A DNA stretch of 63,940 bases, taken from QHXQ01 sp036389375. Its GTDB lineage: Bacteria; Acidobacteriota; Blastocatellia; Pyrinomonadales; Pyrinomonadaceae. This document shows positions 1-9,310 of this stretch, in pieces (within the stretch, counting starts at the first letter, position 1; the number at the start of each line of letters is the position of its first letter). The stretch spans positions 1 to 63,940 of the forward strand of contig DASVQA010000184.1 in NCBI GenBank assembly GCA_036389375.1. Direction: 5' to 3'. The notes below the pieces were generated by a model that was not told where the DNA came from, made no database searches, and was given only the letters and a program-made list of their open reading frames with translations. The position numbers and the translations under genes are program-made.

Positions 1-1
1 G

Positions 2-529
2 CCGCCTATCGCTACGGACGAGTTCACGCCTGCCAAAGTCGGAGGCGCGGCCAAGTTGACGCCCTACTTCGCGCTGCCCGCCGCGCAGACGCTCTTTCGC
101 ACCGCACAGGAGTTGCGCTTCGGCTTCGCGGACGAAGCCCAGCCGGACGAGCCACGAACCGATCCGAAACGCGCCGAGAAATTGACCGTATGGCTCAACG
201 CCATGGCCGACTGGCACATGCGCGGCGAACTGACGGACGAAGACTATTTCAACCAGAAGTGTGTGCTCTATCAGATGCTGCTTGAAGTCTCCGACGCGGA
301 CGGGCCGGCGGGCGAGACGCTGCTGGGCGCGTACCTCAACTTCCTGCGCCAGCCCGCGCTCCAACAGGAAAATCGCGCGGGCTGGCTGCTCCACGTCCAA
401 CGCCTGCTCGCCAGCACGCGCTTCGACGCAGACAGCCCGCGGGCGCGGCTCTTGGCGTCGCTCAAGAGTTCCGGCGACCCGCTACTGCGCCTCTACGCCG
501 CCACGCAAAGGGCCCGCCCGCAGACCTAA
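2..529 (+). CDS. Conserved hypothetical protein, C-terminal part (5' end outside window)
   Basis: The reading frame is open from the left edge of the window to TAA at 527-529, so this is the C-terminal 175 or so residues of a longer gene. A TTG at 56 could be read as a start, but nothing upstream of it looks like a ribosome binding site and the frame is already open before it. The visible part is soluble and alpha-helical in character (DWHMRGELTDEDYFNQKCV, then GETLLGAYLNFL), with no signal peptide, membrane segment or motif I recognise. It converges with the oxidoreductase gene at 533, with only 3 bases between the two stops. No function can be assigned. Confidence 0.6.
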   Translation, partial: PPIATDEFTPAKVGGAAKLTPYFALPAAQTLFRTAQELRFGFADEAQPDEPRTDPKRAEKLTVWLNAMADWHMRGELTDEDYFNQKCVLYQMLLEVSDADGPAGETLLGAYLNFLRQPALQQENRAGWLLHVQRLLASTRFDADSPRARLLASLKSSGDPLLRLYAATQRARPQT

Positions 530-532
530 AGT

Positions 533-2059
533 TTACTCTTCGGCCGGCGCAAGCCCGCTGATGGCCGGGCCGTTGACGACGTGCCCGTCCGTCTGGTAGC
601 GCGAGCCGTGACACGGGCAGTCCCACGTCCGCTCGTTCGAGTTCCACTGCACGACGCAGCCGAGATGCGCGCAGATGGCGGAGCGTTCGTGGAGCGTCCC
701 GGCGTCGTCGCGGTAGGCGGCCACCTTCGTCAGCCCGCGCCGCACGATCCGCCCCTCGCCCGGTTTGATCTCGCCCACATCTGCGACCTCGCCGCCCGTA
801 ACAAGGTCTGTGTACTGCGCCATCACGTTCAGGTTCTCGCGCGCAAAATCGGTGATTGCGCCGAGCGTCTTGCGTGCCGGGTCGTAGAGTTCGGCCCACT
901 TGTTCGTGCGCCCCAAGATCAGATCGGTCAAGAGCATCCCGGCAATCGTGCCGTGCGTCATGCCGTTGCCGCTGTCGCCCGTCGCGATAAAGACGTTGTC
1001 GCTATCGAGCGGGTTGCGCCCGATGAAGGCGAGGCCGTCCACCGGCTCCATCACTTGGCCTGACCAGCGATATGGAAAACTCTCGACCTGCGGGAAGCGC
1101 GCACGCGTCCACGCTTCGAGTCGCGCATAACGCTCGTCGGCATCGTCCGCCTGCCCCGTCTTATGATCCTCGCCGCCGACGATCAGTATGTCGTACGCGT
1201 CGTCTTCGGCTTGCAGACGCAGGTAATGATAAGGGTCGGGCGTGTCCCACAGAAGAATCTGCGGCACGCTCCCGCGCGGCACACGCCCGCCGACGACATA
1301 CGTGCGATAAGGCGCTTGCTTCGTGTGCATCTCGATGAGATCGTTGACCGGCGAGTTCGTCGCCACGACGACCGCACCGGCCGTGACGGTGGCCCCGCCG
1401 ACGATACGCACGCGCGCCTCCGTGCCGCCCTCGATCTTGTCCGCGTGCGTCCCTGTGTAGATGCGCCCGCCCGCCTGCTCGATGGCGCGCGCCAGCCCGT
1501 CGAGATATTTAAGGATGTGGAACTGCGCCTGACGCGGAAAGCGCAGCGCGCGCCCCGTATCGAACGAATCAACGGGCGCGCGCGGGACGATCTCAACTTC
1601 CGTCAGCCCGGCGCGGTGCGCCGCCGCCAGCTCTTTGTCGAGCACGCTGTCGTCGTCGTCCGGCGGCACGAAGAGGTAGCCGTCGAGGCGCGAGAAATCG
1701 CAATCTATCTGTTCCGCGCTCACGATCTCTTCGACCTGAGCAATCGCGGCGGTGTGGCTGGCGGCGGCGAGCCGCGCGCCCTGCTCGCCGTGCAGACGTT
1801 CGAGTTCGTAGTAGCGGTCGTCGAGCGCGTTGACGATGTGCGCCGTGGTGCGACACGTCTCGCCGCCGGCCACGGGGCCGTCGTCGAGCACGACGACGCG
1901 CCGGCCCGCACGCGCGAGCAGATACGCCGTCGTCAAACCGGCGATGCCTGCGCCGACGATGCACACGTCCGCCTGTGCATCCTGTGTTAGCTGCGACTCG
2001 CGCGGCGTGTCAGCGGTCGCCATCCAGACCGAAGTTGTCTGTCCATTGTCCGTTTTCAT
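533..2059 (-). CDS. FAD-dependent oxidoreductase with C-terminal Rieske [2Fe-2S] domain
   Basis: A 508-residue two-domain redox protein. The N-terminal DAO-type domain opens with the FAD-binding Rossmann motif VCIVGAGIAGLTTAYLLARA and continues with the GGETCRTTAH segment typical of this family. The last 60 or so residues form a Rieske domain: CAHLGC followed by CPCHGS supplies the two Cys and two His ligands of a 2Fe-2S cluster. Proteins of this architecture (annotated as DadA-Rieske fusions) are usually taken to be amino-acid or amine oxidoreductases; the substrate cannot be read from sequence. I start at the ATG at 2059 because GGAG lies 8 bases upstream; a longer frame back to 2140 would run into uvrC. 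It lies 46 bp downstream of uvrC on the same strand and may be cotranscribed with it. No export signal is seen, so a cytoplasmic location is likely. Confidence 0.88.
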   Translation of the reverse strand: MKTDNGQTTSVWMATADTPRESQLTQDAQADVCIVGAGIAGLTTAYLLARAGRRVVVLDDGPVAGGETCRTTAHIVNALDDRYYELERLHGEQGARLAAASHTAAIAQVEEIVSAEQIDCDFSRLDGYLFVPPDDDDSVLDKELAAAHRAGLTEVEIVPRAPVDSFDTGRALRFPRQAQFHILKYLDGLARAIEQAGGRIYTGTHADKIEGGTEARVRIVGGATVTAGAVVVATNSPVNDLIEMHTKQAPYRTYVVGGRVPRGSVPQILLWDTPDPYHYLRLQAEDDAYDILIVGGEDHKTGQADDADERYARLEAWTRARFPQVESFPYRWSGQVMEPVDGLAFIGRNPLDSDNVFIATGDSGNGMTHGTIAGMLLTDLILGRTNKWAELYDPARKTLGAITDFARENLNVMAQYTDLVTGGEVADVGEIKPGEGRIVRRGLTKVAAYRDDAGTLHERSAICAHLGCVVQWNSNERTWDCPCHGSRYQTDGHVVNGPAISGLAPAEE

Positions 2060-2105
2060 CGCTTTATCTCCTGATAAAATTTGCAAACCAGCAAAATCAG
2101 CCGGC

Positions 2106-4208
2106 TCAACCTTCGGGCGGCTTCGCTTCGACCTGCTCATCTGCGCCCGGTTTCTCGCGCCGGACGGCGTGCGGGTTGGTCGAACGCTCGCCGCGCTTGC
2201 GCGTGGACTTGCGCCGCTTGAGCACGTCGCCCCTGTGATCTACCGAGCGGAGCGGTTGCAAATCTTCCGCGTCGCCCGCCGGGTCGTCGAGGCGCGTTTC
2301 AATGTCGAGCGTCTGCTCGGCCGCGGCCGCCGTCGTCGGCATATCGGCTGCGGCCGCCTGCGCGTCGTCGGGCAGACCGGCGAGGGCGCGCTGGCGTGTG
2401 AAGTGGGCGGCGATCTCTGCGGCGGTCTGCGGGCCGACGAAGGGCGCGAGTTCGGCGACGCTGGCCTGCGCGATACGCGCGATTGAGCCGAAGTTGCGCA
2501 GCAGGCGCGTCTTGCGTTTGTCGCCGACGCCGGGAATGGCCGTCAACTCGGACGTGAAATCGCGTATCTCGCGCCGCTTGCGGTGATAGGTGACGGCGGC
2601 GCGGTGCGTCTCGTCGCGGATCATCTGGATGAGGCGCAGCACCGCCGAGTGCGGATCGAGATAGATGGGTTCGTGTTCGCGCCCCTTCGCCAGCAGGTGC
2701 GACACCTCGTTGTGCCGGCGCGGCGGTTTGACCACGCCGATCATCGGGATGGCTTCAAGGTCAAGCTCGCGCATGGCATCAGCGGCGGCCCCCAGTTGCG
2801 TCTTGCCGCCGTCGATCATGACGAGGTCAGGCAGCGGTTGTTGCTCGTCCAGTTGCCGGCGATAACGACGAAACACGGCTTCGCGCATCGAGGCCGGATC
2901 GTTTGCGCCTTCGACCGTCTTGATGCGGAAGTTGCGCTTCTCGGCGCGGCTGATCTTGCCGTTCTCACAGACCACGACCGCCGCCACGTTCTCCGCGCCG
3001 GAGATGTTCGACACGTCGAACGATTCGATGCGCGCGGGGAAGCGCGGCAACTCCAACGTCTCCTGCAACTCTTCGAGCACGCGCTCCATGTCGGGTTTCA
3101 GCACGCGGAAACGCTGCTCAAAGGCGATCTGCGCGTTCTTCTCCACCAGTTCGATCATGTCGCGCTTCTCGCCGCGCTGCGGGTCGAGTATGCGCACGCG
3201 CCGGCCTTTGCGTTCGCCGAGCGCCCGCTCCAACAGTTCACGGTCGGCAAAATCTACGGGCACGTTTATCTCGCGCGGCACGTAGTCGGTCGAGTAATAC
3301 TGCGTCAGCACTTCGCTCAGGAAAGCCGACGGGTTGAAATCGTCCGGCGGCAAATCTTCCCAGAAGAACTCGCGCCGGCCGACGATCTTGCCTTCGCGCA
3401 TGGTGAAGAGTTGGAGCGCAAGCCGCGCGCCTTCGCGGTAGTAGCCGAAAATGTCCACGTCGCGGTCTGCGGTCGTCGCCATCTTCTGCTGTTCGGAGAC
3501 GGCCAGCACAACCTTGCGCAGGTCGCGGTACTTGGCCGCCTGCTCGAACTTCATCTCTTCAGAGGCGCGCAGCATGCGCCCCTCGTAATCGTCCGCCAGT
3601 TCCCGGTTGCGCCCTTCCAGAAACATACGCACGTCGCGCACCGATTCCGCGTACTCTTCGGGCGTACACAAGCCCTTCACGCACGGGCCCAAACAACGCT
3701 TGATGTGATATTCAAGACACGGGCGCGGCAGTTTGCCGTCAATCTCTATGTCGCAGGTGCGTAGTTGAAACGTGCGGTTGATGAGATCAATCGTGCGGCG
3801 CGCGAGACTCGCGGGCAGAAACGGCCCGAAATAGAGCGCGCCGTCGCGTTGAATCTTGCGCGTGATCATCACGCGCGGGAACGCCTCGCCAATCGTCAAC
3901 TTCAGATGCGGATACTGCTTGTCGTCCTTCAAGAGCACGTTGTAGCGCGGTCTGTGCTGCTTGATGAGGTTCGATTCAAGGACGAGCGCCTCAACTTCCG
4001 TGTCCGTCACGATGAACTCAAGATCGACGATGCGGCGCACGAGTTCGCGCGTCTTCGCATCGTGCCCGCGCCCCGCCTGAAAATAGGAGCGCACACGGTT
4101 ACGCAGGTTCTTCGCCTTGCCAACGTAGATGATCTTGCCGCCCGCGTCCTTATGCAGATAGACGCCGGGCGCGGTCGGCAAGTTTTTAAGTTTCTCTTCG
4201 AGGGTCAA
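2106..4208 (-). CDS. uvrC: Excinuclease ABC subunit C
   Basis: UvrC makes the two incisions flanking a lesion in nucleotide excision repair, acting with UvrA and UvrB. The order of parts is canonical: an N-terminal GIY-YIG nuclease (PTAPGVYLHKD, then YVGKAKNLRNRVRSYF), a CxxC-type cysteine cluster (CLEYHIKRCLGPC), a UVR motif that contacts UvrB (MKFEQAAKYRDLRK), an RNase H-like 5' nuclease domain (IESFDVSNISG, DLVMIDGG, DETHRAAVTYHRKRR), and a C-terminal helix-hairpin-helix (AIPGVGDKRKTRLLRNFGS). About 100 extra residues follow, Ala-rich and then Lys/Arg-rich, making the protein longer (700 residues) than the usual 600-620. I chose the TTG at 4208, preceded by GAGG; an in-frame TTG at 4256 adds 16 residues but has no ribosome binding site. 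The gene is divergent from the PfkB kinase gene. Confidence 0.95.
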   Translation of the reverse strand: MTLEEKLKNLPTAPGVYLHKDAGGKIIYVGKAKNLRNRVRSYFQAGRGHDAKTRELVRRIVDLEFIVTDTEVEALVLESNLIKQHRPRYNVLLKDDKQYPHLKLTIGEAFPRVMITRKIQRDGALYFGPFLPASLARRTIDLINRTFQLRTCDIEIDGKLPRPCLEYHIKRCLGPCVKGLCTPEEYAESVRDVRMFLEGRNRELADDYEGRMLRASEEMKFEQAAKYRDLRKVVLAVSEQQKMATTADRDVDIFGYYREGARLALQLFTMREGKIVGRREFFWEDLPPDDFNPSAFLSEVLTQYYSTDYVPREINVPVDFADRELLERALGERKGRRVRILDPQRGEKRDMIELVEKNAQIAFEQRFRVLKPDMERVLEELQETLELPRFPARIESFDVSNISGAENVAAVVVCENGKISRAEKRNFRIKTVEGANDPASMREAVFRRYRRQLDEQQPLPDLVMIDGGKTQLGAAADAMRELDLEAIPMIGVVKPPRRHNEVSHLLAKGREHEPIYLDPHSAVLRLIQMIRDETHRAAVTYHRKRREIRDFTSELTAIPGVGDKRKTRLLRNFGSIARIAQASVAELAPFVGPQTAAEIAAHFTRQRALAGLPDDAQAAAADMPTTAAAAEQTLDIETRLDDPAGDAEDLQPLRSVDHRGDVLKRRKSTRKRGERSTNPHAVRREKPGADEQVEAKPPEG

Positions 4209-4325
4209 CGTTTCCTCGCGCGCTGAAGCCTGACCAAGGCGGACGCGGCTCGACAAGTTTAAGGGGGTGCGGTTAGTTTAACTCAACCGGCCGCTGCCGG
4301 CTAAACTGTCGCACAGGAAACCCGC

Positions 4326-5276
4326 ATGCGCTTTCCCTTCACGCCGCCCGACGATAGAGAGTTTGACGCGGTCGGCTTCGGCCTGAACGCGGTTGATCAC
4401 CTCGTCGTCGTGCCCGCCTACCCGGCCTTCGACACGAAGACGCGGCTCATCGAGCACACACAATCGGCGGGCGGGCAGACCGCCTCCTGCATGGTCGGCT
4501 TGCAGCGACTGGGTCTGCGCACGGCTTACGCAGGCCGCTTCGGTGACGATGCGGCCGGGCGTTTTGGCTTCGCGGCGCTGCGCGGCGAGGGTGTGGACGT
4601 GACGCGGGCGGAAGTGGTCGCGGGCGCGCGCAATCAGATCGCGTTCATCTTTATTGACGCGCGGACGGGCGAGCGCACCATCGTCTGGGACAGAGACGAA
4701 CGGCTGGCTTACAGCGCCGTAGAAGCGCCCGCGGACTTCGGCGCGCGCGGGCGCGTGCTGCATCTGGACGCGCACGATCCGCCCGCGTGTGCCGTCGTGG
4801 CGCGGGCGGCGCGCGCAGCGGGCACAATCATCTCCGCCGACATAGACAACATCTACGAGGGGCTACCCGATCTGCTGCCGCTCATCGACGTGCTCATCTC
4901 TTCGGCCGAGTTTCCGCGTCGTTTGACCGGCATCGCGGACGAGCGCGCGGCGCTTGTTGAAGTGCAGGCGCGCTACGGCTGCGCCGTCACGGGCATGACG
5001 TGCGGCGTGCGCGGCGCGCTCATCTACCGCGACGGCGTATTTCTGGCCGCGCCCGCCTACGCCGTGCCCGGCGGCTGCCGCGATACGACCGGCGCGGGCG
5101 ACGCCTTCCACGCGGGCTTCCTGTACGGGTTGTTACAGGGCGAAGAGATCGAAACGTGCCTGCGGCTCGGCTGCGCGGTTGCCGCGCTCAAATGCCGCGC
5201 CCTTGGCGCACGCACAGCCCTGCCGTTTGCGCCGGAGTTAAATCAGTTTCTGGTCGGCGAAGGCGAGACATCATGA
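4326..5276 (+). CDS. PfkB-family carbohydrate kinase
   Basis: A 316-residue ATP-dependent sugar or nucleoside kinase of the ribokinase/PfkB fold. It shows the N-terminal substrate-side signature (VGFGLNAVDHLVVVPAYP, then SAGGQTASCMVGLQRLG, the GG-rich PfkB motif 1) and the C-terminal signature DTTGAGDAFHAGFLYGL, where the Asp of GAGD is the catalytic base and the adjacent glycines form the anion hole. The length is normal for the family. The substrate cannot be told from the sequence; the context (uvrC divergent, ROCO gene convergent) does not help. The ATG at 4326 is the first in frame and directly precedes the family N-terminus. Its stop is 15 bp from that of the convergent ROCO gene. Confidence 0.88.
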   Translation: MRFPFTPPDDREFDAVGFGLNAVDHLVVVPAYPAFDTKTRLIEHTQSAGGQTASCMVGLQRLGLRTAYAGRFGDDAAGRFGFAALRGEGVDVTRAEVVAGARNQIAFIFIDARTGERTIVWDRDERLAYSAVEAPADFGARGRVLHLDAHDPPACAVVARAARAAGTIISADIDNIYEGLPDLLPLIDVLISSAEFPRRLTGIADERAALVEVQARYGCAVTGMTCGVRGALIYRDGVFLAAPAYAVPGGCRDTTGAGDAFHAGFLYGLLQGEEIETCLRLGCAVAALKCRALGARTALPFAPELNQFLVGEGETS

Positions 5277-5291
5277 GTTGGCCGGCGGGAC

Positions 5292-7778
5292 TTAAGGCGC
5301 GCTCTGTTTTGTGAGTCGCTCATACTGCTCCAAGTCGAAGCCGGCCGCTCGATAGTTCTTGCGGCGAGTCCGCGCAATGATGTGCTCGTAGATAGCGCGC
5401 GGCGAGAACTCCTGTTGGGTAAAAGCAAAGTACCCGTAGGCGGCAATGATGGGGATACCGCCGGCCGGATAAGTCCAGGCAGGCATCTCCGTCCAACCCA
5501 GATAACGAATTAACACGGACAGAGCCACGCCGAGCACCACTAAGAACAACAGACCTGTAAGCAAACACCAGCGCCCGAAGTTTTCGCTCCGCCGATCAAG
5601 TTTGGCCTTGATAGACTTTAGTTGGGCGAGCGCGGCCGCATCATCAACACTCATGCGAGGCGGGCTAGTGAATTCGCCGGCCGCAGGCGCATCATCGGGC
5701 AAGGGCGGCGCGGCGGGCGGCGTTGTTCGGGACGCGCGCTCGAACCGCTCATCTCTGAATCGGGTCTCCTGCCGTTCGCGGCGTGTTTCTTCGGCTTCGA
5801 TGCCGTCGAGCAGGGTCTTAACGTTAACCGTCTCATCCAAACCTTCCGGTATCCAGTCCGCGATGCCCTTCGCTTCGAGCCGCAAAAGATGCTTGTAATC
5901 GACGACGATCTCAGGCCGCGCAGGCAGCGGCACTTTCTCGTCCGCGACAATGCCGGGTATGGTCTTGTGGATCGAGTCGAAGTCCGCGCGAATAACCTCC
6001 AAGAACCTGCGCCGTGAGCGTTCGGGGCCGCTGAGCCAGATGTAAATCTTTCGATCTTCGAGGTCGGCTTTAACCAGCGCCCGGTTGCCCTCGTTGTTCT
6101 TCAAGATGACGCCCGTCCGCCAGAGTGTGTTCTTGTTAATGGATTGGTGCATGCGCACGATGAACCGCGAGATGATGCTGCTCGGCAACACATTGTAGTG
6201 ATATTGAAAGGCTAGCGCGCCGCGCCACTCGCCTGTGTCCGGTTCTTCCCGGCTGAGCAGATCGGGGATGAGAAAGCGTTGGTCGCGCAAGCCATCGAAG
6301 TCGAAGCAGAGTTCAAACTTGCGCATCATGTCGATGATGAACAGGTGCTTATCTTTTGGGTACTTGTGGGAATCTAAAATCAGGCTGAGCGCCGGCCGTT
6401 CCAACACCCCTTTGCTCTGGAACAATAGGTGGGAGTTGAGAATCTTATAGACGGCGCGCGTGACCCATTCGGGATTGAGTATGTTGGTATCGACGAGGCG
6501 CGGATCGTCGCGGAAGTTTAGAACGATCCCCAGATCGTGCAGGAAGCCGAGCAAGGTGGCTTGGCTGATCTCGTCCGTGATCTGCTCGGTCTGACAAAGG
6601 CGCACGTAATCCTGATAAAGAATGTAATCTTCCTTCATCTCCTCCAAGCGGGTCTTGACGGTGAACCAGTTGATCAGTAATTGATCATGGATGTGCGGGA
6701 GCGCGCCAACTTCGCGCGTGATGACGCTCTTGAGTTCGGCGATGCCGTGCCCCTGCGGGCAGGACGTATCCACAAAAGCTTTAATGCTGGGATACTTCGC
6801 CTGCAAGCCGCGTCGATCAATGTCGAGCGGCTGCTGGTCAATCTTATTACCGACAATAATGACGGGCGAATCCTGCCCGAAGCTCTTAATGATCTTGAGC
6901 CAGTCTTCAATGTGATTCTCCTCTGCGCCGAGCCGAGCATCAATTACGAGCAGGTAGAGGCTGCGCTTGGTGAGAAAGAACTGGTGCGTGGCGTGCATGA
7001 TCTCCTGCCCGCCGAAATCCCAGACATTGAGCCGGACGGGCTGCCCGTCTATTAGCACTTGCCACTTTTGAATATCAATCCCGTCGGTCTTATTCTCCTG
7101 CGGGTTGAAGTCGTCCTGCACCAGCCGCTTCACCAGCGAAGTCTTACCCACGCTGCCCTGACCGACAACCAGCACCTTCGCTTCGTTCAGAGGCTTTTTC
7201 CGACCCGCCTGATGTTCAAGATAGTAATTGATGATCGTGGCCGGTTCGTCCACCTTATCCAGAATCTCCGGCGGAATGGCTAACTGATTACCGTCGAGAT
7301 AAAGCTTCGTCAGGTTCGGTAGCTGCCCGATCTCTGCTGGCAACGCCGTCAGTTGGTTATTCCTGAGATTAAGCTCTGTCAGGTTGCTTAGTTGGGCGAT
7401 CTCAGGCGGCAGTTGCGTTAGTTGATTAGAGTCGAGACAAAGCTCTCTGAGATTGGGCAGTTGCCAGAGTGCGGCCGGCAGTTCCTTTAATTGATTATTG
7501 CTCAAGTGAAGTTCTGTGAGGCTGGGCAGTTGCCCGAGCACGGGCGGCAACTTGGTAAACCTGTTGCTGCCGAGGTCAAGCACCTTAAGGTTGGTTAGCT
7601 GCTTGAGTTTAGGCGGCAGCCTGCTTAGCTGATTGCCGTTGACATAGAGTTCCGTGAGGTTGGTCAGTTGCCCGATCTCCGGTGGCAAATCCGTCAGCAG
7701 GCTCTTGTCGAGTCTGAGATAAGCTTGCCCGGTCTGCGCGGCCTCTCTGATACGTCTGAGGATTTTATCTTTCGCCAT
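5292..7778 (-). CDS. LRR-ROCO protein: leucine-rich repeats, Roc GTPase, COR domain, two membrane segments
   Basis: An 828-residue bacterial ROCO protein, of the superfamily that includes LRRK2. Residues about 30-170 hold six 23-residue leucine-rich repeats of the form LPxxIxQLxNLTELxLxxNQL. A Ras-like Roc domain follows with G1 GQGSVGKTS (about residue 205), G3 WDFGGQE and G4 VGNKID, then a COR dimerisation region (about 390-640) with the usual HDLGIVL and LNPEWVTRAVYKIL blocks. A coiled, charged linker leads to two hydrophobic stretches (LLFLVVLGVALSVLI; IPIIAAYGYFAF) about 60-90 residues from the end, so the protein is probably tail-anchored with the GTPase in the cytoplasm. There is no kinase domain. 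The gene stands alone between convergent pfkB and galE. AGGAAG lies about 13 bases upstream of the ATG. Confidence 0.93.
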   Translation of the reverse strand: MAKDKILRRIREAAQTGQAYLRLDKSLLTDLPPEIGQLTNLTELYVNGNQLSRLPPKLKQLTNLKVLDLGSNRFTKLPPVLGQLPSLTELHLSNNQLKELPAALWQLPNLRELCLDSNQLTQLPPEIAQLSNLTELNLRNNQLTALPAEIGQLPNLTKLYLDGNQLAIPPEILDKVDEPATIINYYLEHQAGRKKPLNEAKVLVVGQGSVGKTSLVKRLVQDDFNPQENKTDGIDIQKWQVLIDGQPVRLNVWDFGGQEIMHATHQFFLTKRSLYLLVIDARLGAEENHIEDWLKIIKSFGQDSPVIIVGNKIDQQPLDIDRRGLQAKYPSIKAFVDTSCPQGHGIAELKSVITREVGALPHIHDQLLINWFTVKTRLEEMKEDYILYQDYVRLCQTEQITDEISQATLLGFLHDLGIVLNFRDDPRLVDTNILNPEWVTRAVYKILNSHLLFQSKGVLERPALSLILDSHKYPKDKHLFIIDMMRKFELCFDFDGLRDQRFLIPDLLSREEPDTGEWRGALAFQYHYNVLPSSIISRFIVRMHQSINKNTLWRTGVILKNNEGNRALVKADLEDRKIYIWLSGPERSRRRFLEVIRADFDSIHKTIPGIVADEKVPLPARPEIVVDYKHLLRLEAKGIADWIPEGLDETVNVKTLLDGIEAEETRRERQETRFRDERFERASRTTPPAAPPLPDDAPAAGEFTSPPRMSVDDAAALAQLKSIKAKLDRRSENFGRWCLLTGLLFLVVLGVALSVLIRYLGWTEMPAWTYPAGGIPIIAAYGYFAFTQQEFSPRAIYEHIIARTRRKNYRAAGFDLEQYERLTKQSAP

Positions 7779-8073
7779 GCTGATGGCTCACTTCCTGTTC
7801 TGGTTGCTGGCTTAAGTGCGTTAAGCAAGAGATGGAGGTTTAAGACCTTGCGCCGCGCAGCAAGGCGGCGCATGAGAGGGAGGATTATATAGCAGGCTCG
7901 TGCAATTTAAGCTAGAGGCAGATCGCAACGATCTACGCTCGACTTTGACCGGTGGCCGCGCGGCTCTTCTTGGTCACACGCCGCCAGAAACGGCGCGACC
8001 GAATAATATGTTGTGCGGAGAGCAGCGGCAGCGCGCGTCCACCAAAATTAGAACGCAGCACGCTTGCCGTTTT

Positions 8074-9054
8074 TCAAGCCCCGTAGCCGTTCGGGTGCGC
8101 CTGTAGCCAGTCCCAGGCGGATTGGATGATGAGGCGGAGGTCTTGAAACTGTGGCGTCCAGCCGAGTTCGCGTTTGATCTTCGCAGAACTGGCGACGAGG
8201 AGCGCCGGGTCGCCGGCGCGGCGTGGGCCGACGCGAACAGGGATGGCGCGGCCGGTGACGGCGCGGGCTACGTCGATCACTTCTTTGACGGTGTAGCCGT
8301 CGCCGCCGCAGCCCAAGTTGTAGATGGCGCTGCGCTCGTGGAGTATGTCGAGCGCGAGGATGTGGGCGCGGGCGAGATCGACGACGTGTATGTAGTCGCG
8401 GACGCACGTGCCGTCGCGCGTTGGGTAATCGTCGCCGTAGATTTCGACGTGCGTGCGTTGGCCCGTCGCGGCTTGCAGCAAGATCGGGATCAGGTGTGTT
8501 TCGGGGTTGTGGACTTCGCCGCAGTGCGCGGTCGCACCGGCCGCGTTGAAGTAGCGCAGCGAGGCATAGTGTAACTGGTAAGCCTGCCCGTACCAGTGGA
8601 GCGCGCGCTCGAAGGCGAGTTTGGTTTCGCCGTAGGTGTTCGTCGGGTTGGTCGGATCTGTCTCTTCGATGGGCTGCTTGGCGGGTTCGCCGTAGGTGGC
8701 AGCAGTGGACGAAAAGACCAGGCGGGTCACGTTGCAATCACGCATGGCGTCGAGCAGGGCGAGACCGGCAAGCAGGTTGTTGCGGTAATACTTCGCGGGC
8801 TGCTGGACGGATTCGCCGACGAGCGAATCGGCCGCCATGTGGATGACGGCTTCGGTGCGCTCCGCTTGCAAGGTGCGGCGCAGCGTCTCGCCATCGAGCA
8901 AGTCGGCCGCGACGAGGCGCGCGCCCGCAACGACCGCGCCGCGATGCCCCTTGTAGAGGCTGTCATAGACGACCACCTCATGGCCGTCCTTTACCAACTC
9001 TTCCGTCACGACGCTGCCGATGTAGCCCGCGCCGCCGGTCACCAAGACGCGCAT
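8074..9054 (-). CDS. galE: UDP-glucose 4-epimerase
   Basis: Interconverts UDP-glucose and UDP-galactose in the Leloir pathway and supplies galactose for surface polysaccharide. The 326-residue protein has the short-chain dehydrogenase NAD-binding motif VTGGAGYIGSVV at its N-terminus, the Ser/Thr of FSSTAATYGEP, the catalytic YxxxK in NTYGETKLAFERAL, and the GalE blocks LRYFNAAGA, GDDYPTRDGTCVRDYIHV and YNLGCGGDGYTVKEVI. I start at 9054 because the frame further upstream (to 9201) is not epimerase-like and the family begins MRVLVTGGAGYIG. It is divergent from the amidohydrolase gene at 9311. Confidence 0.95.
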   Translation of the reverse strand: MRVLVTGGAGYIGSVVTEELVKDGHEVVVYDSLYKGHRGAVVAGARLVAADLLDGETLRRTLQAERTEAVIHMAADSLVGESVQQPAKYYRNNLLAGLALLDAMRDCNVTRLVFSSTAATYGEPAKQPIEETDPTNPTNTYGETKLAFERALHWYGQAYQLHYASLRYFNAAGATAHCGEVHNPETHLIPILLQAATGQRTHVEIYGDDYPTRDGTCVRDYIHVVDLARAHILALDILHERSAIYNLGCGGDGYTVKEVIDVARAVTGRAIPVRVGPRRAGDPALLVASSAKIKRELGWTPQFQDLRLIIQSAWDWLQAHPNGYGA

Positions 9055-9310
9055 GATCGTTTCATCGCAAAGCCCGCGCGCCCGGTCAACGCCCGGTTGC
9101 CTTACGCCCCGTTTGTGCAAAGTGGCTAGAGCAGCCGCAATGATAGCATGCCGGCCGATTAACGCCCGGCGGTGTCTGCTGTCAGAGCGCTCAGCCCGCA
9201 CAAGCGCCCATGCCGCGCAACGCGGTTAACTAAAACCTACACGCCAACGCCGGATCGGTGATATAACAATCGCCGCTCGACCAAATTCCACGCGCCGCTA
9301 TTTAGACGAC

